Assembly: GCA_948567375.1 (NCBI GenBank)
Contig: OX419756.1
Coordinates: forward strand, 56,336,552-56,400,551
Reading direction: 5' to 3'
Source: Lunularia cruciata
Taxonomy: Eukaryota > Streptophyta > Marchantiopsida > Lunulariales > Lunulariaceae
Length of the DNA: 64,000 nt
The notes below the pieces were generated by a model. It was not told the DNA's origin and did not search any database. It was given only the letters and a program-made list of their open reading frames with translations. Both the position numbers and the translations under genes were made by a program. Below, piece by piece: positions 23,914 through 34,555 of the stretch; position 1 is the first letter of the stretch, and the number at the start of each line of letters is the position of its first letter.

Positions 23914-24654
23914 TGTAATACTCTGAGGACAAGAGAAGAGAGAAAACACAGATTGCACACTCAAACATTCGATGCCCCAAGGGAGCACCTTCTCTTTATT
24001 ATATAGACAAAGAGGATCTCATCCAAGGAAGCTCCACCATAGGATTAGGGACACAGATAGGTGACATGTCAGCAAGCTCCACCCTTGGATTACTTACTTG
24101 GATGGATGACCTGTCTGGTCTAGGTCCTATCTGGTTGGTCAAACAAGCTTTGACCGGAGGGAATCTTTTAGGGAATCTTCCTGTAGGAATCTCAGAATCA
24201 CATGAGTAAGGTACCGTTGGAAAGCTCTCAACGAGACAAACCAGGGGGAGGGAAGGCCAGCCTTTACTATATTTGGGGGGGGGGGATCTGCACATTTTTG
24301 AGGCCTAATTCATCCGTTTAGGCCTCCGAAATTGCCTTCAAAGATTTCAGGCATATTTCGGTTCCTACTCTATTAGTGGAAGTCCCATTTTGGTGATACC
24401 TCTTTCTGATCTGTTTAGTCCATCATGTGTAACATCCTTCTAGATGTTACCAAACCAATTCTCACCTTTAAATCATATGTCTAGATATTGGTTCTAAGGT
24501 TCTCAAGTCTATTTCGGTTTCTGCCCTATTAGTAGAAGTACTCTTTTGGTGATACTTCTATCTGATCTATTTTGACCATCATGTATAACATCATTCTAGA
24601 AGTTACCAAACTGAATTTCACATCTAGATCATATGGCTAACCCTTGGTATTACA
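23914..24654 (-). repeat. 3' LTR of element C
   Basis: This 741-bp LTR runs TGTAATACTCTGAGG to GGTATTACA. It includes the ~156-bp internal duplication seen in element B. It differs from 29792-30530 by few bases, chiefly in a G-rich run near 24277-24290, suggesting a fairly recent insertion. Confidence 0.92.
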
Positions 24655-24667
24655 GACCTCCCTCCTT

Positions 24668-27600
24668 TTAAGACGCAACATCCTCGTTGTGCAATTGTTG
24701 CTCAAATGCTTGCACCAACACCGGTGCATGTGCCAAATTGGCAGCGGGTTCCCAGGTTGCTTCATAGAGGGGGTAACCTTTCCATTGTACTAGATATTCC
24801 ACCCGCGGATGGCGAGTACCACGCATGTGCTTTTGGAGAATCCACTCCACTTCATATTCCTCTGTGCCATCAATGAGTGTCGGACAAGGTCGAATGTCCT
24901 GTGTGGAAGGACCTTGGCCTGATCGGGGAGCATATCTGCATAGTAGGGAGACATGGAACACTGGATGGATCTTCATGTATGGTGGTAGCTCAAGGTGATA
25001 GGCCACAGCGCCGATGCGACAAAGAATCAAGAAAGGCCCAATAAAACGAGGTCTGAGCTTACAAGATCCAACTAATGTGAGGTTGGTTGTCGATAACCAC
25101 ACTTGATCCCCAACATTGAACTCCATGTGCCTACGGTGTGCATCAACATACTACTTTTGTCGATTTTGCGCAATCTGTAACCTATGCTTGGCGCTCTCCA
25201 CACCTTGTTGGATTCTAGAAACAAATGTGTTGACTGCATCAACCTTGGTAGTCACTAGATGGATCTTCATCAAGCTAGAAGGTGTGAAGGGATGCTCACC
25301 ATACATGAGGAAGAACGGAGTGACCTAGGTGGAGGCATTCACTCAATTGTTGGAGGCATTCACTGAATTCCACCAACGGTAGCAGGGTGTCCCACCTCTC
25401 TTGCTCTTCTAAGGTGAAGCCGCGTAACATGTCTTCAATCGTGCGATTAGCTCGCTCTGTTTGGCCATCTGTTTGTGGGTGGTAAGCTGTAGACATGGCC
25501 AACTTGGTTTTGAAGAAACCAAAGAGTGTTCGCCAAAACAAACTGGTGAATTGGGTGCCTCTATCGGTGATGAGTACTCTAGACAAGCCATGGTGAGCAA
25601 AGACTGCATTTAAGTATAGTTGAGCTAGTTGTGGAGCGGTCACCTCCTTGGTGATAGGGCGTACATGAATCATTTTGCTGAGCCGGTCCACAAAGACCAC
25701 AATGGAGTCAAACCCTGAGGTGGTCTTGGGTAATTCATAGACGAGATCCATACTCACTTGTTCCCAACGTTGGGTAGGAGTGGGAAGAGGTTGAAGAAGC
25801 CCTGCAGGAGCTTGATTAGAAGCTTTGTTCTGTTGACAAAGTAGGCAGCTACGCACATAGTCCATCACGTCGTTGCTCATCTTGGGCCAATAGTAATGGC
25901 GCTTGACTGCCTCCAAGGTCTTGTCCACTCCGACATGAGCTGCAATGGCCGAATCATGACATTCCGCTAGAATGGTGGTGCGTAATTCTGGGACATTTTG
26001 GATCCACAATCAGCCCTCCCGAAAGGTGAGTCCTTGGGTGCTGGTGACACCTTTGGACGATTGCGCTTCTACAATCTGTGGATCCATTTTTGTAGTAGCT
26101 AGAATCTCTTGCCATAATTCAGGGTTAATCTTAACCTCTGCCGCCAAGTTGTTGGCCATTGGCATGCGGGTGAATGCATCTGCAAGTTGCTTCTTACCTT
26201 CCACGTAGGTGATTGTCATGTTGAAGCGTTGTCGCCACTCTGCCCACCAAATTTGGCGACGAGATAGATCCTTCTGCGTCTCGAGGTAGACTAGAGGTTT
26301 GTGGTCTGTCTCTACTACAAATGCCTTCTCGCCCAGGTAGTGCTTCCAATGCTTGGTTGCTAGAACAATGGCCAACTCTTCTTGTTTTGTGGTGTGGTAG
26401 TTGCGCTCTGCCGGTAACAACTTTCAAGAGAAATATGCAATTGGATGCCATCCGTCATGCCACTCTTGTTGTAGGACTGCTCCTATTGCTACGCCTGATG
26501 CATCCGTAGCCAACTTGATTGGACATTTTGGGTCATACCACTTCAAGATTGGTGCATGTAGCAAGGCGGCCTTCAATTCTTGAAAGGCCAACTCTTGTGC
26601 AATTCCCCATGTCCACTTCTTCCCCTTGCCAAGTAGTGCCGTTAAAGGCTGTGCAACCTTGGAGAAGTCCTTGACAAATCTACGATAGAATCCCGTCAAC
26701 CCCAAGAAGCTCTTATGTTGAGTCTGATCTTCTAGGGCACTCCATTTTTGAATGACCTCTATTTTATTTGTCAATACTTGAATGCCCTCTGCACTTACTC
26801 TATGCCCTAAGTAGTCTACTTCAGACTTGCCAAACTCATACTTTGAGATTTTGGCGTACAACTGATTCTGTCTTAGAATCTGGAGGACCTCTCGTAGATG
26901 TTGTTTGTGTTCTGTCATCGTGCTACTATATACTAAGATATCATCCAAGAAGACGATAACAGACTTATCCAAGTATGGACAAAATATGTCATTCATTAGA
27001 CTCATGAAAGTGGCAGGCGCATTGGTGAGGCCAAAAGGCATCACAAGATACTCAAAGTGGCCATACCTGGTTCGAAAGGCAGTTTTGTACACATCCTCCT
27101 CTACAATTCAGATTTGATTGTAACCGCTCCGCAAGTCCAGTTTGGTGAAGTATCTTGCTCCATGGAGTTGATCAAACAGGTCATCCATGCGAGGTAAGGG
27201 GTATTTGTTCTTCACTGTTTGTTGATTGAGACCCCGATAGTCAATGCACATGCGCATTGTACCATCCTTCTTCTTCACAAACAAGACAGGGGCCCCATAT
27301 GGTGATACGCTAGGTTGGTTGAACCCTTTCTATTGCATCTCCTCAATTTGAGTCTTACACTCCTCCAACTCCTGAGGTGATAGGCGATATGGGGCCTTAC
27401 AAGGAGGTGTCTTCCCCAGGAGTGTCTCTATTTTGTGATCTACTCGCCTTTTAGGTGGTAATCCTGAGGGTAGATCATCGGGAAAGACATCTTGAAACTC
27501 ATCCACCACATCCTTCAATTTCTCAGGAATTTGTCCAGCGAGTTGTGCACTCTGGACTTCTCTTATTAGACCCAGAAAACATCTATCGGTCTTAGAGACA

Positions 27601-28145
27601 GTTGTCGTCCCTATGACATATAGAGGCAGTTTCTGCCTGTGTGATTTTTCTTTAACCCCAATGATTGACCATTGGTGGGTTCTCACTACTTTCTTCCTCC
27701 AATCCTCCATTGGGTTGTACTGCTCCATCCATGGCATGCCTAAAATTGCATCATAAAGGGCTGATTGTATCACTCGCCACTCAATTGCTTCCTGATATTC
27801 TCTTACAGAGAGGGTTACCCGTCTAGGTAATGATTCAATCCTCTCTATTTGCCCATTTGGTAACTCTACTTCTTCACTTCCATCTCTCTCTAGATCCATT
27901 CCCAATCTGATTGCAACAGAGCGAGACAAGAAATTCTTTGTTGCTCCCGGATCTATTAATACTCTCACTTGATTACCTTCTAGGATTCCATTCACAACAA
28001 TCAATTGTGAGGTTGCCTTTCGGGATCTTTGCGCATTATCCTTCTTCCTTCCCTTGCTTCTCTGCTTCCTTATTGAGCCAGTAAGGCCGCGAGGTACATT
28101 TACTGGCGATCTTTGTTTTGCAAAGTGGTTTCCACCTCCTCCTCT
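24668..28145 (-). pseudogene. Element C pol (protease, RT, RNase H, integrase, chromodomain)
   Basis: One frame carries protease (LIDPGATKNF), RT ([19 protein letters not shown], then FLDD at 26940-26951), RNase H (IVLATKHWKHY, HKPLVYLET), and integrase (HHCC region ending CLLCQQ, then MDLVYELP, ITDRGTQF and TDGQTERANR supplying the D, D, E residues). After a frame offset at a 21-bp duplication (25330-25364) come the C-terminal fold and chromodomain (24668-25126: YEVEWILQ, VEYLVQWKGY, ATWEP). Private stops lie at 27330-27332, 27108-27110 and 26010-26012. Stops shared with B are at 26424-26426 and 25151-25153. The frame starts -1 to gag with a ~45-nt overlap. The encoded functions are cleavage, reverse transcription and integration, with the chromodomain expected to guide insertion to heterochromatin. 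Confidence 0.92.
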
Positions 28146-29188
28146 TCAATGTGCCTCTCCATGTTGTTCAAAGATCGCCTGTACGAAGGCCGAGGGCCTC
28201 TAGGGAAACGAGTGCAACAATTGGTAGATATGTGCCCAATACGGCCACAATTGTAACAACGGCGTTGTTCTCCTCGAGTCCCTTCTCCTTGTGGGACTCC
28301 ATCTCTTCGTTCTTCTACCCGTCCTCGCTCTCCTTGAAGCGGCCGTGCTCCTCGATCCCGGAATCGAAGGTTGCCCAATTCCATCGGTACTGGTCCTCCC
28401 ATGTGTGGCATTTCTGCCCGATAATGTTGAGGTGGAACTACTCCTTCACCTCCACCTAATGCTCCGGCTATTCTCTGCGCACAAGCAATGGCTTCAAATA
28501 CCGTGCGAGGGTTTTGCACCATGACTTCTTGGCAAATCCGCTCTTTCAACCCTCGTTTGAAATTGTCAAGAGCCTTTGTTGGACTCATGTCGGTAATTGC
28601 GACTTGTAGATCCAGAAATGCCTCCACATACTCTTGTATGCTATTCTTTTGTCTCAATCCCCATAGTCAGGTTCGAGCCATCTTCATAGAATCCACCGAT
28701 TGGAAATTCTTGAGCAGTCCTTCTTGCATTGCTGTCCATATGACCTCCCTTCTCTCTGCCAGCATGGATCGTTCCCAAGCATCATACCATGTGAGGGCTT
28801 TATCGGTCAAGTACCCACATGCAAACACGCCTGCAGCATGCTCTGTGATCTCTGTTGAGAACAATCGAAAATATCGATTCATTCTTGAGATCCAATTCTC
28901 CACTACTCCCATCGTACGCTGCCCCTTGTAAGGCTCGATGTTGCAGGTCTTCTTCATCCGGAGTAGCAATGTGGCTTCATCGTTGATAGGGTTCGTAGGC
29001 ACGGGTGCCTCTCCAAGTACTTCAGTCACAGGTATTGGGTTTTGAGACGGCTCTTCTTCTTGCATGGCTTGATCGTTCCTAAGGATTTGCACTTGACTTT
29101 GCAATGTCTCCATGGTCATCTTAATCTCTCGAAATTCATTCAACATCCCTTGCATTCCTTGCACCAGCTCTTGCAACTGCGGATCCAT
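28100..29188 (-). pseudogene. Element C gag with a single stop
   Basis: It starts at ATG 29188-29186 (MDPQLQELVQGM) and ends at TAA 28100-28102. It is open for 363 codons except for one TGA (28667-28669), where B keeps CGA (Arg). The gag domain contains ALTWYDAWERS and NSIQEYVEAF. A basic Arg-rich stretch precedes the intact zinc knuckle CYNCGRIGHISTNC. The protease frame begins in the -1 frame just before the gag stop. Confidence 0.9.
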
Positions 29189-29772
29189 GGTGCTTGCAAC
29201 ACCCAATTGCTAACGTTTACTTCAATACAGAGTCAATATAATCACTCTGGAAGGCGCACGAACTATCGGAACTACCATTGGGACCTCAGAAGCTATAACT
29301 TGTTGATAATACTCCTCACCAAAATTCCTAACCACAAAATCTCTAAACATCAATTTTGGCCTCACTACATAACGGATTTCTACTTGAGTGTTGAAAGTGA
29401 GAGGATTTGGGACATTCATATCCATATTATCATAATAGAATGTAGATCGTCAAATCCCACTCTCTGTCATATATCACCACAGGTAAAATCACCGGGTTTG
29501 GTGAGTTCATCACTCTGTCCATGAATTCCGCACCGAAGTGATAAACTAGCGATACTCTCATCTGCTCACGCTGGATGTACATAACCTTGATGTGGAATGG
29601 GTTTGAGAATGGAAAGCTAGGTGTGGGAAATTGTCCCTCCGGTGCATCCATCCCATCCGCTCTCTAAAGTCCTTCCTAAGTCTAGCGATTACTCTATGTT
29701 CTCCACCTCAAATTACTCAGTTTCAGTAGTTCGTGCTATTCCAAGAGGGGTGATCCACTCTCTTGGACTAGA

Positions 29773-29790
29773 ACACTTGCTTTGATACCA
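29773..29790 (-). other. Primer-binding site of element C
   Basis: The - strand reads TGGTATCAAAGCAAGTGT one base inside the 5' LTR, matching initiator-Met tRNA and identical to the site of element B. Confidence 0.85.
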
Positions 29791-29791
29791 T

Positions 29792-30530
29792 TGTAATACT
29801 CCGAGGACAAGAGAAGAGAGAAAACACAGATTGCACACTCAAACATTCGATGCCCCAAGGGAGCACCTTCTCTTTATTATATAGACAAAGAGGATCTCAT
29901 CCAAGGAAGCTCCACCATAGGATTAGGGACACAGATAGGTGACATGTCAGCAAGCTCCACCCTTGGATTACTTACTTGGATGGGTGACCTGTCTGGTCTA
30001 GGTCCTATCTGGTTGGTCAAACAAGCTTTGACCGGAGGGAATCTTTTAGGGAATCTTCCTGTAGGAATCTCAGAATCACATGAGTAAGGTACCGTTGGAA
30101 AGCTCTCGACGAGACAAACCAGGGGGAGGGAAGGCCAGCCTTTCCTCTGTTAGGGGGGAGAATCTGCACATTTTTGAGGCCTAATTCATCCATTTAGGCC
30201 TCCGAAATTGCCTTCAAAGCTTTCAGGCATATTTCGGTTCTTACTTTATTAGTAGAAGTCCCCTTTTGGTGATACCTCTTTCTGATCTGTTTAGTCCATC
30301 ATGTGTAACATCCTTCTAGATGTTACCAAACCAATTCTCACCTTTACATCATATGTCTAGCTATTGGTTCTAAGGTTCTCAAGTCTATTTCGGTTTCTGC
30401 CCTATTAGTAGAAGTACTCTTTTGGTGATACTTCTATCTGATCTATTTTGACCATCATGTATAACATCATTCTAGATGTTACCAAACCGAATTTCACATC
30501 TAGATCATATGGCTAACCCTTGGTATTACA
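29792..30530 (-). repeat. 5' LTR of element C
   Basis: This 739-bp LTR runs TGTAATACTCC to GGTATTACA. On the element strand a TATATAA box near 29877-29884 marks the promoter that drives leftward transcription into gag. Confidence 0.92.
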
Positions 30531-30535
30531 CCACC
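30531..30535. repeat. Target-site duplication of element C, right copy
   Basis: CCACC, identical to 23909-23913. Confidence 0.93.
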
Positions 30536-31300
30536 ATAGGGTATACCATATACTTGAGATAGATGGCTATTTGGAGTTAGAGGGACCTAATGCCATCTAG
30601 GGAGGCAATTGTGGCACTTTAGAGTTCATGTATGACTTATATGTGAGTTGCATCTATAATGTATGATATTTGTAGTGATGTATATCGTATAGCAATGTAC
30701 ATACACACAATAATGATCATACCATTTGTAGCATCGCACCTAGATTGCTTGGTGCTGGAGTGGTAGTATATGTAGTCATAGGTATTTTGGAAATTACTCA
30801 TAAACTACTTGTTGATGGTCAGATTTCATGTTTGGGGTACTAACTACATGGTAGGGCCCATTGTCACTTGCACCATTTGCACCATTGGATGTGCCATCAT
30901 TAGGACCATTAGGGTTAAAGACCTAGGTTGAGATTAGGGGTTTCAAAGTTTACTTTCAAAGTGTTGCTCTAGAGAGCTCACTTCTCTAATGTTGAGCCTT
31001 TGAGTTCCTAGCTATGGTGGACAAAGGCCGATGAGCGTTACTTGGAGTCTCTTAGCTAGAGTGGGTGTGGCTTGACTATACTCAATGCCCAATTGTTGGA
31101 AAATTTGTTGAGTGATAGATCAAGTATTGATCTGATTGAGTGTGATTTGAGTTGAGAACAAATTGATTATTGGGGAATTTAGAGTTCATGTATGACTTAT
31201 GTGTGAGTTGTACATCTATATTGTATGATGTTGACAGCAATGTATATATGCAAAACAATTTTTCAACTTGCATTCTTTTGGATGCATTTTAATCAGTTCT
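30536..31300 (+). repeat. Continuation of element D with a 68-bp direct repeat
   Basis: By position this continues element D beyond the insertion of C. It has no open frame. A phrase starting TTTAGAGTTCATGTATGACT occurs at 30618-30685 and again, slightly changed, at 31178-31245. It may be part of the worn 3' LTR or untranslated end of D. I could not define LTR borders. Confidence 0.4.
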
Positions 31301-33636
31301 GTGATTCACTTTGATAGTTCTAGATCTTCTTGGTGCTAGCACTCCAAAAGATTCTTGAGCCTCAAGCAAGCTACATATTTAAGTAGCCTTTCTATTGCAA
31401 AACTACTTGATTGTATTTGTGAGCAACAACCCACTGATGGTTATTTTTATAGGTGCTTTTTGGCATTGCTTGCTATATATTTCAAGCCTTCTACCACCTT
31501 ATACAAGTTTTGATAATGTGTATTAAATTTCCCATGGCATCTAATCTGCTCAATCAATTTTGTGTGGATAACTTTGGAAGTTATAGTCCTTGAAAAACTT
31601 AAATCATTGCTTGGTAGCACTTGAGAGCTGTAGCTTGTATTCATGATGCCTAATTTAATGGGCCTTGTTCATACAAAGGATGCTTATGCATCCTCCATCT
31701 TGGTTCCAAAATTTTACTTAAAATTGATCATTAGAAACTTGATTGTATATTGCACAAAATGGCTCATTTTGTAGAGCAAGTAAATTACATTGACCATTTA
31801 TTGAGATTTTGAGGATTAAGAAAAATATAAGAAAGTGGAAGAAACTGACCTTCTTTCTACTTTAGAATTGTTGTACTATAAAATTGACTACAATATTAGG
31901 CAGTCTTGGTAGTGCTTTAAAGAGCCTCTTTTATTGAGTGTTGGAGGAAGTAGAACTCCAATCATGAAGATGGCTATGGAGAACAAAGCAATTTGAGTGA
32001 TCCAATAAGAAACTTAAGAGATTTTGAGCACAAGCCTTACCACACAAATGTGGACTAATTGGTAGATGGAATCAAGCCTACAAGAGGTCCCTCAGACTCT
32101 TGCTCCTTGTTGGTGATCTCAACACTTTGATGCTTTTTCTCAAAATTTTCTAAGCAAGAATAAGAAGACTTGTAAATCATCTTTGATTCTTGTTTGAGTT
32201 TGGATGAGCTTCATCTAAAAACTTTTATCTTGATTGATTTTCCATCCTAAGTGTGTAGTACTCTATCAAAATAGGAAGTCATCAAAATTGGATGGCATAA
32301 AAGCTTTCTTTTCTTCCTTGTGATCCAATTTCTCCAAGAACAACAAGTTTGAGTGACCTCTTGTGGGGTTGATTTAGACTGTCTCTCAAATTGTCATTTC
32401 CCCAAGAACAACAACCAGCTAGCAAAGGAGTTAGTTCACTAACACTCATAATTATCCTTCTTGAGTTTAATCAAATGGCCCTAGTCTAACTACTCACTAA
32501 CTCTTGGTTCTCAAAATACCCAATTTCCAAGCATCCCTGTAAGGCCATTCTAAGGATCTATGTACTTGGTATTCATTTCTCCTAATTTTTCACACTCTCT
32601 ACTTTTAAATGCACACTCTCTATTCTTATGCCTTATCTATATCCAACTACTTTAAAAATTCAACATTAATATTGCAATTTAATAACACCGTTAAGTATTT
32701 CTTGGAGCTGACTTTAGGGCCTAATGTAGGACCCACCTTTTTGGATATCATTGAGGAGAAAATTGAGGTCAAGAGCCATATTGTAACAAACCAATGTTGA
32801 CATACTAATAGTATAATTGGTGAGAATGAGTCAATCCCATGAAGATAAAAATTGAAAATGACAAAAAGTGAAAGGAATGTGTCACAAGGTGTAGTTCATT
32901 CATTGTTTGTTGTTTAGCCTCTTGGGTAGAAACCACTACTAGTTTGAGGGTAGAGGCACCTGCTATAGCACTCTACAGAAAACCAAAAAGATCCTAAATC
33001 ACTCTCAAAACTAATGTAATTGAAGTTACCTTGAAGGTGATGGTTCACTTTGCCCAAAAGCCTTCAGCTCAAACAACTTGTTCTACCTTTCCCAAAAAGC
33101 CCACCATTGAAGGACTCTTTTTGGCAATTAAATGTCTTTGATTTTTTATTTAGAGTTACGTGCGGCACTTAGGATGATCAGGTCCATTGTGCCACTCTAC
33201 ACCTTCAAAACCTAATTGCCAAACCTCTCCTTGGGATTCAAACAACTCAAGCTCCTACTTTATGATTTGCACCACTACTTGTGCAAGGCCATTTTTTGCT
33301 AGAGGACTAGGCGTATACAAATTAATCAGATTGGACTTTGGTTGTATACAAAGTTGTATAGAAAAGTGGACTCTGAGATCATAGGGCCAAAGCCTTACAT
33401 ATAATTTCCCTACTACTACCCCACTTTGCCCCAAGTGGTCTTTGATGGCTAAGCGGGTTTGTTGTAGAACCTCTCTCCACCAATTATGGTCTTGATTCCT
33501 ATCTCATCCTATCATGATTGCCTAATTAAGCTTTTGACAAGTATCAAGGAAGTTGTCAACTCTTCTCCCAAAGTTAATATTTAAACTATAAATTCCCCCC
33601 AAAGTTACCACTCTAAATTAGTGCTTGGCCAAGAAG
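31301..33636. other. Decayed intergenic DNA, no gene seen
   Basis: AT-rich sequence with only short, scattered frames on both strands. No motif of a known family was recognised. It probably consists of very old repeats. Confidence 0.45.
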
Positions 33637-33743
33637 GTGCCATAAAGCTAAAGGCATTCCCCTTAGAAACTTCTTATAGGGCCAAAATAATGTGCCATAA
33701 AGCTAAATGCGTTCCCCTTAGAAACTTCTTATAGGGCCAAAAT
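33637..33743. repeat. Tandem duplication, 55-bp unit
   Basis: Two near-identical copies start with GTGCCATAAAGCTAAA at 33637 and 33692 and include CCCCTTAGAAACTTCTTATA. They differ at very few positions, so this is a recent local duplication in otherwise old DNA. Confidence 0.85.
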
Positions 33744-34009
33744 CCTTTGGCTTCCTTCCCCTTTTACAAGTTGACAAGGAACTTCTTCATGTATAGTTTT
33801 CTATTTTGCCTCAAAGAGATGTTATGACAAAGCAGATTTCTTGGTAACCATCTATCTAATCCTACATCATTCACTTAGGATCCTAATCCTATCTTAATTA
33901 CTTGCTTAGGATTTTTGCTTTTATCTTATCCTCATCATAATAGACTAATTAAGCTTCTAATAGGTGTCAAGTAAAGTCTTCCTCTAAGTGAATTTGCATT
34001 ACATTGTCC

Positions 34010-34555
34010 TGAAGTTGTACTTGAATGAAGAATATTGTACATGCCAAAGTCTTTTGTTTGAGAAACAATACACAAGGCTAGAGATATTTAGCCTAAAGTT
34101 GAGGTGCAAGGAGTCCAAACTCCTTTTTCTTGAAAATTATACACAATGCATTCTTCCTAAAGTTGAGGTGTAAGGTTAAAGTACTTCAACTTCCTTTCTA
34201 TCTTATAATCCACAAGGAATTTCCTTAATAACAAAGTACATCATAACACCATAACACCAAAGCCATTCCTTTAGGAGTATTTACAATTACAAAGGTCTTC
34301 CTTTTGAAATATTTACAACTCCAAGGCACTCCTCTTCAAAGGTCAACAAAATGCTAAAGGTCTTCCTCCTTAAAAGTCTGTACAATGCCAAGGTCCTTCT
34401 TCCCCAAAAGTATATACAACACCAAAGGTCTTCTTCCTCAAGTTTTGCACAATGTTGAGGTCTTCGTCCTCAAAGGTATGTAGAATGCAAAAGTCCTCCT
34501 CTTTAAATATTTAGAATGCCAAAGGCTTTCCTCCTCAAAGGTCTTTTGAACCTTC
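34010..34555. repeat. Degenerate minisatellite, ~33-bp unit
   Basis: From about 34265 to 34551 roughly nine units of 31-35 bp follow one another. Each combines a TTCCTCCTCAAA-like block, a TATTTACAAT-like block and CCAAAGGTC. Looser related phrases (CCTAAAGTTGAGGTG twice) extend it left to about 34010. Unit length is not a multiple of three and frames are not kept, so it is non-coding. Confidence 0.75.

Larger units (their letters stand above)
23914..30530 (-). mobile_element. Element C: full-structure Ty3/gypsy chromovirus
   Basis: This 6617-bp element has near-identical LTRs (23914-24654 and 29792-30530), an initiator-Met primer site, gag, protease, RT, RNase H, integrase and chromodomain on the - strand, and a perfect CCACC duplication. 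It is the best preserved element of the window and the sister of B. Even so, gag has one stop and pol several. Three lesions are identical in B. Confidence 0.94.

Noticed and set aside
33637-34555. Repeats examined as a possible CRISPR array
   Set aside because: Units are adjacent without spacers and are too variable. They are tandem duplication and minisatellite DNA in a eukaryote.
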